From GAS188 sp963794475 (GTDB taxonomy: Bacteria; Pseudomonadota; Alphaproteobacteria; Rhizobiales; Beijerinckiaceae), in NCBI GenBank assembly GCA_963794475.1, contig CAWCDW010000008.1, positions 372,001-436,000 on the forward strand: DNA of 64,000 nucleotides, in the 5' to 3' direction. This document shows positions 27,361-36,569 of the stretch, piece after piece. A program made the translations under genes and the position numbers. The notes beneath the pieces were generated by a model, which saw only the letters and a program-made list of their open reading frames with translations, ran no database searches and was not told the origin of the DNA. Within the stretch, counting starts at the first letter, position 1. Each line of letters opens with the position of its first letter.

Positions 27361-29401
27361 AGGCGCGAGATTCCCGCATCGGTCGAACGGGTGATCTGAA
27401 ACCGGCAGGCGCGATGTCCTCGCCGGCCGAACGCAAGGGCAGCGGATGGCCGCCGAGGCTGTCGAGCCAAGCCTGAACCATGAGGACGGCCCATAGCTCG
27501 CTCGCCCGGTCGCGCCGGCCGCTCAGATGCTCCTGCCAACAGGCCTCCACGCGCCGCGCGTCGAAAAAGCCGGTGCTCTGGATTTTGGACCGGTCGAGCA
27601 GGTCCTGCGCCCAATCGCGCAAGGGGCCGGTGAGCCACGCGCCGATCGGCACGTTGAAGCCCTGTTTCGGTCGCTCGAAGAGCGGCTCGGGAAGATAACG
27701 GCGCAAGACTTGCCGCAGCAGCCATTTGCCCTCACCGTTGCGAACCTTCACGGAAGTCGGAAGCCTCCAGGCGAATTCGACGACGCGATGGTCGAGAAAT
27801 GGGCAGCGCCCTTCGAGGCTCGCCGCCATCGTGGCACGATCGAGCTTCACCAGGATGTCGCCAGGAAGATATCCCTTCATGTCGCGATAAATGAGGCGGC
27901 CGACGGCATCGGGAAGCGAAGGCATGTCGTCGCTCTCGCCACCCGCGACCTCGCGCTCCAGCGAGCGATCGGGCGAAAGTGCGCTCGTGCCGATCAGCCG
28001 TTCGTAAAGCTCGCCTTCGTCCGCGGCATCGAGCACGCGAGCGATCTTCTGGAGGCTTTCGCTTTTCAGCATGCGCCGCAGCCCGGCGGAAAGCGGGAGG
28101 CTTTCGAGAAGGCCGTCCATGGTTTGCGCTCCCAGCAACGTGAGAGCGCGACCCGCCAAGCGGCGCGCCATCGCCGGGACGCGGAATGCGGGAGCGAGAC
28201 GTGACAGCATGAAATGGCGCGCGTAACCCCCAAAGCATTCATCCCCGCCGTCGCCGGAAAGCGCCACGGTCACGTGCTGGCGGGCGAGGCGCGACAGCAG
28301 CAGGGTCGGAATCTGCGACTCATCGGCGAAAGGCTCGTCCCAAACGCGCGGCAGCTCGGGGATGACGGCCAGCGCCTTGTCGGGCGTGAGGTCGAATTGC
28401 GTGTGCTCGGTGCCGAGATGGCGCGCCACTTTCGCAGCGTGTCGCGCTTCGTCGTAGTGGCTCTCGCAAAAGCCGATCGTGAAGGTGCGCACGGGGCGCG
28501 AGGATTGAGCCTGCATCAAGGCGACGACCGCGGAAGAATCGATTCCACCCGACAAGAAGGCCCCAAGCGGCACATCGGCGACCATCCGTTGCCCGACGAC
28601 GCGCCGCAAGAGCTCATCGAGCTCGGTCTCGAGGTCGCGCGGATCCAGCAGGAGTGGCTGACGCTGGCCGAGCTCCGCGACTTCGGCGAGCGACCACCAG
28701 GGCCGGGCTCGCTGCCGCAGGCGTTCAACGCTCGTGGTTGTGAGCTCATCGGCCCGCAAGGAAAGCGTGGTGCCGGGAGGCAGCTTGAAGACGCCTTCGA
28801 AGATGCAGCGTTCATCGGCCGCCCAGCCCCGCTGCAACACCATGGCGAGCGTGCGGGCATCGATGCGCGGCGCGAAGCCGGGGAAGGCCCTGAACGCCTT
28901 GAGCTCGGAGGCGAAGAGCAGGGCTCCGTCAGTGAGCGCGACATAGAGCGGCTTCTTGCCCATGCGATCGCGGATGAGGTGCAGGACGCGTTCCTCGCGG
29001 TCCCAAAGGCCGATGGCGAACATGCCGGCAAGGCGCGTGAGCGAGGCTTCGATGCCGTATCTCTCGAACGCCTCGAGCATCACCTCGCTGTCACTATGGC
29101 CGCGAAAGCGGTGGCCCTGATCCTCGAGTTCCTTCCTGAGCTCGGCGAAATTGTAGATCTCGCCGTTGTAGGTCATGACCAGCCGTTCGCTCGCCGAGAA
29201 CATCGGCTGGCGGCCGGCCTCCGACAGATCGACGATCGCGAGACGCCGGTGGCCGAAGGCGAGGCCAGCCTCGCGGTCCATCCAGACGCTGCCGCTGTCG
29301 GGGCCGCGATGATGCAGGGCGTCCGTCATCCTTTCGACGGCGGCAAGCCGGCGCGGATTGGCGCCGTCGGGGAAGAGCAGGATGCCGACGATGCCGCACA
29401 T
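27353..29401 (-). CDS. Asparagine synthetase-like glutamine amidotransferase
   Basis: A 682-residue protein of the AsnB family. Residues 1-210 form the class II glutaminase with catalytic Cys2 (MCGIVGILLFPDG), HHRGPDSGSVW, and the GHRRLAIVDLS and YNGEIYNF motifs. The synthetase half has the PP-loop GAFLSGGIDSSAVVALM and SGDGGDECFGGYARH. ATG 29401 keeps Cys2 and has GGAG upstream. In exopolysaccharide loci such proteins are thought to transfer amide nitrogen to sugar acids or aminoacyl groups rather than supply free Asn; that role is inferred from context. Confidence 0.88.
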   Translation of the reverse strand: MCGIVGILLFPDGANPRRLAAVERMTDALHHRGPDSGSVWMDREAGLAFGHRRLAIVDLSEAGRQPMFSASERLVMTYNGEIYNFAELRKELEDQGHRFRGHSDSEVMLEAFERYGIEASLTRLAGMFAIGLWDREERVLHLIRDRMGKKPLYVALTDGALLFASELKAFRAFPGFAPRIDARTLAMVLQRGWAADERCIFEGVFKLPPGTTLSLRADELTTTSVERLRQRARPWWSLAEVAELGQRQPLLLDPRDLETELDELLRRVVGQRMVADVPLGAFLSGGIDSSAVVALMQAQSSRPVRTFTIGFCESHYDEARHAAKVARHLGTEHTQFDLTPDKALAVIPELPRVWDEPFADESQIPTLLLSRLARQHVTVALSGDGGDECFGGYARHFMLSRLAPAFRVPAMARRLAGRALTLLGAQTMDGLLESLPLSAGLRRMLKSESLQKIARVLDAADEGELYERLIGTSALSPDRSLEREVAGGESDDMPSLPDAVGRLIYRDMKGYLPGDILVKLDRATMAASLEGRCPFLDHRVVEFAWRLPTSVKVRNGEGKWLLRQVLRRYLPEPLFERPKQGFNVPIGAWLTGPLRDWAQDLLDRSKIQSTGFFDARRVEACWQEHLSGRRDRASELWAVLMVQAWLDSLGGHPLPLRSAGEDIAPAGFRSPVRPMRESRAYG

Positions 29402-29402
29402 A

Positions 29403-30749
29403 TCATGGGCTCCATTCACGCATCGCGGCGGGCTTTGCAGCTTCGAACCCCGCGACGAGGCAAAGCGAGATCGTGAACCAGAAAAGCGGCTGACGGACGA
29501 TCAGGTGGAAAATGGCGAAGACGCCAAGCCCGAAGAGTAAGGTGCTCAAGCCCGCCAGCCTCGCGCTGCAGGTCACGAGAAAGGTCGAGAGCAAAAGCCA
29601 GACGAAGCTCATCACCGCAAGCAAGCCGCCCTGAGTGAACAGGTCGAGAATCGTGTTATGCGCCTCGAAATTCGGGGCGGCATTGACCTCTGGATGCTCG
29701 AGGTTCTTGGGCTCGGTCTCATTGACTCGGGCAGCGACGATAATTGCGGGTATCTGAAGATGCGGCCCGGGCCCAAGGCCGAGCATTCCCGATTCAAGCC
29801 CTCGCGATATGGCGCTGCCCCACGAGTTCAGGCGAAGGTTTGCCTCATTCGCGGTGTCCTTGCCGTTGTCCTTCGACAGCTCCTTGGCGAAACCTTCCGC
29901 TTGCGTCGCGAGCGAATAGCCGAGCGGAGCGGCCGAAAGCAGAAAGATCGGAAAGCCGACGAAGGCGATCCAGGCTGTGGCGGAACGCAAGGTGAGCAGC
30001 GGTCCGAACGAAAGCAGCCAGGCGCGGAATTTGAACGCGAGGAAGACAGGGATGGCGCTCACGAGGACGAGGCTGAAGGTGTCGCTCTTCGAGAGCCGTC
30101 CGGCGATGACCGACAAGGCCCCGCAGGCGAGGGCGCAGCTTCTGGCCGCGATCCCCGGCGTCGATTCGCCGAGATAGAGCGACAAAAGCGCATGCGCCGC
30201 GCAGAAGAGGGCGAGCTGGTTCGGGTTCTCCGACCAGCCCCGCATCCGGTCCCAATACCAGGGGTCGGTGCCGAGGAAATGGATGAGGCCAGCCGCGTTG
30301 GCGAGCTGAAGCGCAAGCGTCGCGGCGCCGAGGATCGCGACGAGCCACGCGGTTCGCTCCAATCGCGCCCGGGCGCCAGGTTCGACCACGGTCAGGACGC
30401 TCAACGCGCCGAGGAAGGGATAGGCAAGGGCGTCATGAAGAAAGAGCGAGGAATCGTGACGATCGCCGATCGCGAACCCGGCCAAGGTGCCGATGCATTG
30501 GGCGGCGGCGAAGATGCTCCAGAAAACCAAGAGCCGCGAGAGGGCGGGCGTGAGCGGCGGCCCAAAACGTACGGCTTCGCGGGCGACCATCACGACCACC
30601 CAGAGCGCGAGGCAAATTTCGCCCGGGCCGATCCCGCCGGCGAGCCTGAGCTGTGAAGTCGTCGACAGCACGAGCCCAAGCGCCAGGAGCGCGTCCAGCG
30701 CCATCGCCGTGCCTTCGATCTTCAAGCTCTGCTGCCGGGTCGGCATCAT
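29403..30749 (-). CDS. O-antigen ligase/Wzy polymerase-family membrane protein
   Basis: A 448-residue inner-membrane protein with about ten hydrophobic segments and a long periplasmic loop near residues 270-370 (ANEANLRLNSWGSAISRGLE, with LGLGPGPHLQIP), as in Wzy/WaaL proteins. GWSENPNQLALFCAAHALL matches the family N-P-N/H region, and EAHNTILDLFTQGGLLAVM includes the conserved His. ATG 30749 is inside an ATGA overlap with the glycosyltransferase stop. Polymerase versus ligase cannot be decided; Wzx and Wzc neighbours favour polymerase. Confidence 0.8.
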   Translation of the reverse strand: MMPTRQQSLKIEGTAMALDALLALGLVLSTTSQLRLAGGIGPGEICLALWVVVMVAREAVRFGPPLTPALSRLLVFWSIFAAAQCIGTLAGFAIGDRHDSSLFLHDALAYPFLGALSVLTVVEPGARARLERTAWLVAILGAATLALQLANAAGLIHFLGTDPWYWDRMRGWSENPNQLALFCAAHALLSLYLGESTPGIAARSCALACGALSVIAGRLSKSDTFSLVLVSAIPVFLAFKFRAWLLSFGPLLTLRSATAWIAFVGFPIFLLSAAPLGYSLATQAEGFAKELSKDNGKDTANEANLRLNSWGSAISRGLESGMLGLGPGPHLQIPAIIVAARVNETEPKNLEHPEVNAAPNFEAHNTILDLFTQGGLLAVMSFVWLLLSTFLVTCSARLAGLSTLLFGLGVFAIFHLIVRQPLFWFTISLCLVAGFEAAKPAAMREWSP

Positions 30750-32006
30750 TGCGTCCCCATGATCCGGCATCCATCGCTCTCTCGGTCGGTGCCGAGCTGC
30801 GCCGCCGCCCGTTGAAGGGAAGCGAGCTTGGAGCCGTCGCGCTCGGCCAAGCCGATTTGGGTGGGTGAGGTCAGAAGATCCTCATAAACTTCGGCATAAC
30901 GCTCGACCGTGAGATCGAGACCGAACTCTTGCCTCACCCATTGCGCGGCGCGTGCGCTCATGTTGGCCGCCGCCTCACGCTCGCGCAAAAGATCGATGAT
31001 CCTTCGCGCCAGAAGGCGAGGCGAGCGCGGCGGAACTAGAAAGCCGCTTGTGCCTTCCTCCACGACGTCGGAGCAACCGGGCATCCTCGTCGCCACGATC
31101 GGCAAGCCGGCAAGCGCGGCCTCGAGAAGGGCGCGCGGCACGCCTTCGCGATATTCGGTCGGGAAAGCGAAAACATCGGACATTTGCAGAAGCGAGGGTA
31201 TGTCGGAGCGAGGGCCAAGCGCCGTCACATAGGCGCGCGTGGCGGTCGATCTCGGCCTGTGAGATCGCCAACGGCCCTTCGCTCTGCCGCGGGCCAACGA
31301 GGAGAAATCGCACGCCCGGCCGAGCCTCGTGGACCAAGGCTGCCGCCTCGAGCAGCGTCGCAATGCCCTTCTGCCGGGTCAGGCGCGTCACGGTGATCAC
31401 GACCTCGCCGTCGCCGAGCCCAAGCGCCTGGCGCAGCTCCGCCCGTGAGGGGCCTGCAAGCCTGGCTCGCTCGAATTTATCAACATCGATGCCCGAGCCG
31501 GGGATTAGCCGTCGCGTGCCCTTCCCGAGCAACCGATGCCGCTCGAAGAATGCCATGTCCTCGCGGTTCTGGAACAGCGTCGCCGCCGTCGAGCGCGCGG
31601 CGAGCCGATGGAGGTTGCGGTAGACCGGCGACAACGCCAAAGCCTTGACCGAACGTGACGAATAGATCCAGCCGAGCCCGTTGATGGTGCGCACGACACG
31701 CATGGCACGCGCCCTTCTCGCCGCAAGAGGCACGAGAAGATTGGGCTTGGTGTCGAAGCTCTGGACCAGATCGGGTCGCAGCTCGGCAAAAAGCTTCGAC
31801 AACGATCCGAGCGCTGTGCAATCGGCAAACGGATTCACGAATCGGTCGAAACGGAACGGAAAATAGGGGAGGCCGGCCTGGGAGAAAGGCGCGGCCTCCC
31901 CGCTCCCCGCCGCGGACACGCGAAAGCCTCTCCGGCGAAGCGCGAGCAAGAAGGGAATGCGGAGGCCATGGTCTTCTCCGCCGATGCAGAGCACATGAGC
32001 GGTCAA
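30746..32006 (-). pseudogene. GT4-type glycosyltransferase with a one-base frameshift
   Basis: Cytoplasmic glycosyltransferase of GT-B fold, about 419 residues when repaired. The first frame has CIGGEDHGLRIPFLLAL, VVRTINGLGWIYSSRSVKA and VVITVTRLTRQKGIATLLEA. The last part, YVTALGPRSDIPSLLQM and PTEYREGVPRALLEAALAG (EX7E nucleotide-sugar motif), lies in the next frame. One extra base near 31234 accounts for the switch. I place the start at TTG 32006 (MTAHVLCIGG), with GAGG eight bases upstream; ATG 32102 adds 32 unconserved residues. The stop overlaps the next gene as ATGA. It is the only conventional exopolysaccharide glycosyltransferase in this cluster. Confidence 0.8.
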
Positions 32007-32110
32007 GGGAGCCGCCTCGCCGTCGCCCGCGGCTCGCCGTCGGCGAGGGCGATCGTTGCCAGGGTCGAAGCCAAGCAACCATGACGGATGATCCAGGCCC
32101 ATTCGGCCAT
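32003..32110 (-). CDS. Possible 35-residue leader peptide upstream of glycosyltransferase
   Basis: ATG 32110 has a strong Shine-Dalgarno (AGGAGA, five bases away) but opens a 35-codon frame, MAEWAWIIRHGCLASTLATI to ARRLP, in a different frame from the glycosyltransferase. Its TGA overlaps the proposed TTG start of the transferase (TTGA), as in translational coupling. It may be a leader, or the site may mark an earlier frame now shifted. No family recognised. Confidence 0.3.
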   Translation of the reverse strand: MAEWAWIIRHGCLASTLATIALADGEPRATARRLP

Positions 32111-32580
32111 GATACTCTCCTGAACACTGCTCTATAAGTGAGGCGAAGTTCTTTAATGATTGGCGCCGGCGTGTTCTCTTCGCCTTGCGCTCAAGAAGAT
32201 TCTCGTCTTTTCATTTCTGCGTCAAATAACCATCCTAATCGGTGGATGGCTAATAAGCACTACCACTGAGTACGGCTCGAAGACGGGTCCCATATTCAGG
32301 ATTACTCAGAAGGAGCTAGCGCTACGGCAGAGATAAAAAAATATTGCCGCGCTGATGGCACGAAGCCTCAAAAGCCTCAGATTTTGCGGGAGACGGGCCA
32401 TATTGCCGCCAGGAACCCTTACTTGCCGCAAACATTGTCAAAGACGCGGGACGATCCTCTGCCGCTGCGCCTCGCAAGTGAGCATATTTTGTGAATCCAG
32501 CCATATATCACGCGAATGTGATATTATTTGACAAAAGCCCCGGATAAGAGCAAATTCGTCAATCGCGCTGCCCAAATCCG

Positions 32581-32606
32581 CATGCCTCAAGTCTTACGGA
32601 GGCATG
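32581..32606. repeat. Inverted repeat CATGCCTC/GAGGCATG
   Basis: An exact eight-base inverted repeat (32581-32588 and 32599-32606) with a ten-base spacer, about 180 bp upstream of the regulator start. The spacing would suit a dimeric regulator operator or a short hairpin. No protein can be assigned. Confidence 0.4.
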
Positions 32607-32712
32607 AAAAGGATTGGAAATTTAATGCGAAGAATAAACGCGGCGAGAAAACAAATGATACTTGCCGTGTAGACGTTCGACAGGTGTAGGCTAGGTAGTT
32701 CGGTTGGGGACT

Positions 32713-32744
32713 GTTCAGATCTCCGTGCTTTCGGAGTTCCGAAC
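32713..32744 (+). promoter_or_regulatory. Leader stem-loop upstream of LuxR-type regulator
   Basis: GTTC-agat-CTCCG-tgcttt-CGGAG-ttcc-GAAC folds into an interrupted hairpin ending 39 bases before ATG 32784. No T tract follows, so an RNA leader structure or operator is more likely than a terminator. Confidence 0.35.
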
Positions 32745-32783
32745 TGCCAATTTTCCTTCAGAGGTTAAGCAGGGGAGGCGAGT

Positions 32784-33704
32784 ATGGACCGATGTTCATT
32801 CGCAACGGTCCTGGTGGGGTCGTGCGCGTTGTTTCGCGAGGGTCTCGCACGGATTCTAAGCGCGGCGGAATTCCGCATCGCGTCTGCGACTTCCCACGTG
32901 CAGGATGTTGCTCCGGGCTCGCTGCCGCAAGATCAACCGATCTTGCTGATCATCGATGTGGGCACCGACCAAGCCGCTACGATCAAAGATATTCGGCTGT
33001 TCAAAGGGCAATTTCCGACGGCGCGCGTGGCGCTCGTCGCCAATCATGATCAGCTGAGCGACAGCAATATCGTCGCGGCATTTCGCGCAGGCGCCGACGC
33101 CTATTTCCTGAAGCCGAGCTGCGATACGTTCATCAAGTCGCTCGAACTCGTCATCCTCGGCGAGACAATTCTTCCCTTCGAGGTGCTCTCCTATATCCTG
33201 CACCACTACACCGAGGTTCAGACCTTTCCCGAGATAGCCGCGCCTCTGGCCGCCAATGGCGCGGAGCCGAGTCACGCCGCATCCGCGGAAGCAGACAGCA
33301 AATACGCGCCGCGGCTGTCGGTTCGGGAAAAATGCATCTTGCGCTGCCTGATCGAGGGCGATTCGAACAAGGCTATCGCTCGCAAGAACGACATCGCCGA
33401 AGCCACGGTGAAGGTCCATGTGAAGGCAATTCTGCGCAAGATCAGGGTGAGCAACCGCACGCAAGCCGCCATTTGGGCCATGAACAACAATTCGTTCATC
33501 GGCGGAATGAGCACGGACGCAGCGCTAGCGGTGACCAGAGCGGCCGAGCCTTCATTATATCGAGGCTCGATGCCGGCCGCTTCGGAGATGATCGGCGGGG
33601 AAGCGATTGCCGGGGGCCAAATGCGCCAGCCCGCGGGAGCGAATGGGGCGAGCCATGTGCATCGCCCGCGCGCCGCCGCGAGAGCGGGGTGGACGGCTCG
33701 CTGA
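32784..33704 (+). CDS. LuxR/NarL-type regulator with atypical receiver domain
   Basis: A 306-residue regulator. Residues 5-130 align with a receiver domain, but the acidic pair expected near the N-terminus is replaced (VLVGSCALFREGLARIL instead of a DDH-type start). The likely phospho-Asp (LLIIDVG) and the switch Lys (AYFLKPS) remain. Residues 172-233 form a LuxR HTH (LSVREKCILRCLIEGDSNKA, then ATVKVHVKAILRKIRV). A flexible Ala/Gly-rich tail follows. GGGAGG precedes ATG 32784. It heads the propeller-exporter group and divides the exopolysaccharide locus, so it may control it. Phosphorylation dependence is doubtful without the acidic pair. Confidence 0.85.
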   Translation: MDRCSFATVLVGSCALFREGLARILSAAEFRIASATSHVQDVAPGSLPQDQPILLIIDVGTDQAATIKDIRLFKGQFPTARVALVANHDQLSDSNIVAAFRAGADAYFLKPSCDTFIKSLELVILGETILPFEVLSYILHHYTEVQTFPEIAAPLAANGAEPSHAASAEADSKYAPRLSVREKCILRCLIEGDSNKAIARKNDIAEATVKVHVKAILRKIRVSNRTQAAIWAMNNNSFIGGMSTDAALAVTRAAEPSLYRGSMPAASEMIGGEAIAGGQMRQPAGANGASHVHRPRAAARAGWTAR

Positions 33705-33793
33705 GCGATCGGGATCGGATAGGCTCTCGCCTCGCATGCGTGAGCCCTCGTGAATTTTTCGGCTGGCCGAGAATGAAGTCGGGTGAACGTGTA

Positions 33794-35080
33794 ATGAGTA
33801 CGCCGCGGCGGCGTTTCGGCCTTTCGATGGCCGGATTTATCCTATCGCTGGCAACGGTGCTTGCCGGCGTTGCGGTCGGTTACCGCAGTTCCGCCGAAGA
33901 GAGGCTGGCTTCGGCCCGTGTCCTCATGGCCCCGCCTCTCCCCGAACCCAAGTATCTCGAGGCCGCGACCGATCCCGCTTTCGGCACACCCTTCACGCGC
34001 GTCACCGATCCGGGGCGTCAATTGGCGCCTGGCCTTGTGTGCGGGCAAGCCTTTTGCACGCATCGCTACTCCAGTTCGCAAGCCTGGAACGCGGATCAGA
34101 CCTTGCTGGTGATCGCGAACGGCTGTTCCGGTCTCTGCTTTCTCGACGGGCACAGCTACAAGCCGCTCTTCCACCGGAACATACCGAACGAATGCGAGTG
34201 GCATCCGACCGATCCGAAGCAGATGATCTGCGTCAGCGGCAATGAAATCTACCTGTGGGCGCCGGTCAGCGACGAGAAAAAAGAAGTCTTCGTTTCCAAC
34301 GACTATAAAGAGCTTCAATTCGGACCCTATAAGGGAAATCCTTCCGAGGACGGTGACCGCTTGGTTGTCCGTGCCCGAAATCGCGAAGGTGCGCTTGTCG
34401 CCTTCGCTTACGACATTTCGACGAGGACTAAGCATCCCGACATCGATCTCTCAAAACTGGTGGGCGAGAATGGATATTGCGGCATTTCCCCCTCCGGGCG
34501 ATATGTTTTTTGCTGGCAAGTAATGCCGGACGAGACCAATCAGGCCTATGTGTTCACCGTGGACGGGGCGGAGCTTCAGTATTGGGCCGAGAACCACCGG
34601 CCAGGCCATGGAGACATGGTTATCGATGCCGATGGGGAGGACGTCTATGTAGGGATCAGCAAAGACGATCCGGACAAATACCATATCATTAAGCGTCGGC
34701 TGAGGGACGGCGTGGTCACCGATCTTGCTCCCTTCGGCGAAGGCCAGCACGCCTCGCTTCGCAATATCGGTCGCCCCGGTTGGGTATTCGTGACCTATAC
34801 CGGCACCGAAGCCGAGCTCCGCAAGAATCCGGGCTGGAGCCCGTTCTACCAGGAGGTCGTCGCGCTGAGGATCGACGGCTCGGGCGAGATCAGGCGAATT
34901 GTCCAGACCCGGGACATCAAGAATGATTATTGGAGCGAGGCTCACGCGTCTCCCTCGCCGGACGGTTCACAGGTGATATGGTCCAGCAATTGGGGGAAGG
35001 CGGGGGGCCCGGTGGCCGATTACGTGGCGCACGTCGCTTGGCCCGAGGAGGAGCCGAGGAAAGCCGCAATCGTGCGCTAG
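33794..35080 (+). CDS. Exported beta-propeller-like protein in polysaccharide locus
   Basis: A 428-residue protein. The N-terminus MSTPRRRFGLSMAGFILSL has an Arg-rich (possibly twin-arginine) start and a hydrophobic segment at about 10-30, so it is exported or anchored. The rest has repeated WD/TolB-like strands (WNADQTLLVIANGC, WHPTDPKQMICVSGNEIYLW, SPSGRYVFCWQVM, ASPSPDGSQVIWSSNWG) consistent with a beta-propeller. Six or more Cys residues occur. An ATG at 33773 is an alternative start. It sits between the regulator and the ExoF-like exporter. No enzyme motif recognised; it could bind or process the exported glycan. Confidence 0.7.
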   Translation: MSTPRRRFGLSMAGFILSLATVLAGVAVGYRSSAEERLASARVLMAPPLPEPKYLEAATDPAFGTPFTRVTDPGRQLAPGLVCGQAFCTHRYSSSQAWNADQTLLVIANGCSGLCFLDGHSYKPLFHRNIPNECEWHPTDPKQMICVSGNEIYLWAPVSDEKKEVFVSNDYKELQFGPYKGNPSEDGDRLVVRARNREGALVAFAYDISTRTKHPDIDLSKLVGENGYCGISPSGRYVFCWQVMPDETNQAYVFTVDGAELQYWAENHRPGHGDMVIDADGEDVYVGISKDDPDKYHIIKRRLRDGVVTDLAPFGEGQHASLRNIGRPGWVFVTYTGTEAELRKNPGWSPFYQEVVALRIDGSGEIRRIVQTRDIKNDYWSEAHASPSPDGSQVIWSSNWGKAGGPVADYVAHVAWPEEEPRKAAIVR

Positions 35081-35204
35081 TCCAAGGTATGATCGGCAAC
35101 GGCAGGAAATGATTTCGAGAAGAACATCCGCGCAGGACGTTCGAGATGAAGACGCCCGAGCGACTGAAAGCCCTCACGTGTCAAGCGAGCCTTGCAGGAT
35201 CATC

Positions 35205-36512
35205 ATGTTATTCAATTGGAAGTTCGCCCTCGCCAAGCTCCTGCGCGCCAAATGTATCATGCCGGCAGCCGCGTTTTTTCTCTCGGTTCTTCCGGGCCAC
35301 GCCGCCTATAAGCTCGATGTCGGCGACGTCCTCGAAATATCGGTGGCCAGAGTGCCTGAGCTGCAGCACCGCGTTCCGGTGCAGCTCGACGGCACCATCT
35401 CGTTTCCCGCGCTCGGCACCATCACGGCGGCGGGTTTGTCGCCCTTGGAGGTGCAGGCGAAGATCCAGGCGACTCTCGCGACGCGAGTCTTCCGGGTCAG
35501 GATGCCCGATGGTCGCGAGGACGCGATCATCATCGAACCCAATGACGTAATCGCGACGGTTGTCGAATACCGGCCGATCTATGTGAATGGCGACGTGTCG
35601 AAGCCCGGAGAGCACCCCTACCGTCCGCAGATGACGGTGCGCCAGGCCGTTGCCCTGTCCGGCGGCTTTGACGTCTTGCACGCGACCATCAACAACCCGT
35701 ATCTCGAAGTGGCGGATCTGCGCAGCGAATATGATTCGCTTTGGGCGGAGGTCGCCAAGGCCGAGATGCAAGTGGCGCGCTTGCGGGCCGAGCTCGGCGG
35801 CAACCAGAATCTCGATCAGAGCGCGGTCGCCGATTTGCCGCTCGCGCGTTCCACGATCGCTGAGATCGTGAGATTGGAGAGCGAAGAGCTGAAGGTGCGT
35901 CTTGCTGATTATGAGCGCGAGAAGGCGTATCTGCAGCGCAGCGTCGACCAGACCGCCGCCGAGATCGGCGTGCTTTCCGAGCAAGAGAGCAAGGAGGAGC
36001 AAGGCACGGAGGCCGACGCCGACGAGCTGAAAAGGGCGAGCGATCTCTACAGCAGGGGAACCTTGACGAGCACGCGCGTTACGGATGCGCGCCGCGCCGT
36101 GCTCTTGTCATCTACGCGCAAGCTGCAGATCACGGCGCAGTTGATGCAGGTGCGCAAGCAGCAGGATGATTTCGCAAGGCAGCTTCAGCGGCTCGATGAT
36201 CAGCGTAAGATCAAGCTTCTTCAGGAATTGCAGGATGCGAATGTGAAGCTCGCGCAAACACGCGCGAAGCTCGAGGGCGTGCGCGAGAAGCTCGAATACT
36301 CGGCGCAAGTGCGATCGCAGCTTACTCGCGCTGCGTCCGGCAGTCCGCAGATCACGGTCATGCGCAAGAGCGAGAAGGGTTGGGGGAGAACCTCGGCGAA
36401 TGAGGATTTTGAGCTTCAGCCGGGCGATGTGGTCGAGATCGCCTTGCGTTTCGATCAGGCCGACGGGTCGGTGACGCGCCTCGGCAAGAACGGGGAAAAG
36501 GCTTCACCGTAA
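35205..36512 (+). CDS. ExoF-like polysaccharide export protein
   Basis: A 435-residue periplasmic/outer-membrane export protein. The signal peptide ends near residue 33 (LSVLPGHAA-YKLD), with no lipobox Cys at the cleavage site. Residues 34-170 are a Poly_export/SLBB region (YKLDVGDVLEISVARVPEL, VNGDVSKPGEHPYRPQMTVR). About 185-390 is a long charged coiled coil, then EDFELQPGDVVEIALRF. This layout matches rhizobial ExoF rather than enterobacterial Wza. ATG 35205 has AGGA just upstream. It works with the Wzc-like co-polymerase to carry polysaccharide across the envelope. Confidence 0.85.
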   Translation: MLFNWKFALAKLLRAKCIMPAAAFFLSVLPGHAAYKLDVGDVLEISVARVPELQHRVPVQLDGTISFPALGTITAAGLSPLEVQAKIQATLATRVFRVRMPDGREDAIIIEPNDVIATVVEYRPIYVNGDVSKPGEHPYRPQMTVRQAVALSGGFDVLHATINNPYLEVADLRSEYDSLWAEVAKAEMQVARLRAELGGNQNLDQSAVADLPLARSTIAEIVRLESEELKVRLADYEREKAYLQRSVDQTAAEIGVLSEQESKEEQGTEADADELKRASDLYSRGTLTSTRVTDARRAVLLSSTRKLQITAQLMQVRKQQDDFARQLQRLDDQRKIKLLQELQDANVKLAQTRAKLEGVREKLEYSAQVRSQLTRAASGSPQITVMRKSEKGWGRTSANEDFELQPGDVVEIALRFDQADGSVTRLGKNGEKASP

Positions 36513-36540
36513 AAACCCCGCCCTGCGCTCTTGCCGCAAG

Positions 36541-36566
36541 CGTGGGTTTGCGGGTCTTGACCCACG
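36541..36566. terminator. Hairpin between convergent exoF-like and cysD genes
   Basis: CGTGGGT (36541-36547) pairs with ACCCACG (36560-36566) across a 12-base loop. It lies between the stop at 36512 and the opposing stop at 36570, where a bidirectional terminator is expected. No strong T tract on either side. Confidence 0.45.
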
Positions 36567-36569
36567 ATC

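Larger units (their letters stand above)
32111..32783. other. 673-bp AT-richer intergenic region between divergent genes
   Basis: This gap separates the minus-strand polysaccharide operon from the plus-strand regulator and should hold promoters for both. It is clearly more AT-rich than the genes. TTGACA at 32528-32533 is a perfect -35 hexamer but no good -10 follows at 17 bases. Two hairpins lie near the regulator (listed separately). A 60-codon frame at 32322-32504 (minus) has no recognised product. Confidence 0.55.

Noticed and set aside
32322..32504. 60-codon minus-strand frame in the intergenic region
   Set aside because: No Shine-Dalgarno, no family and the surrounding DNA is AT-rich regulatory sequence.
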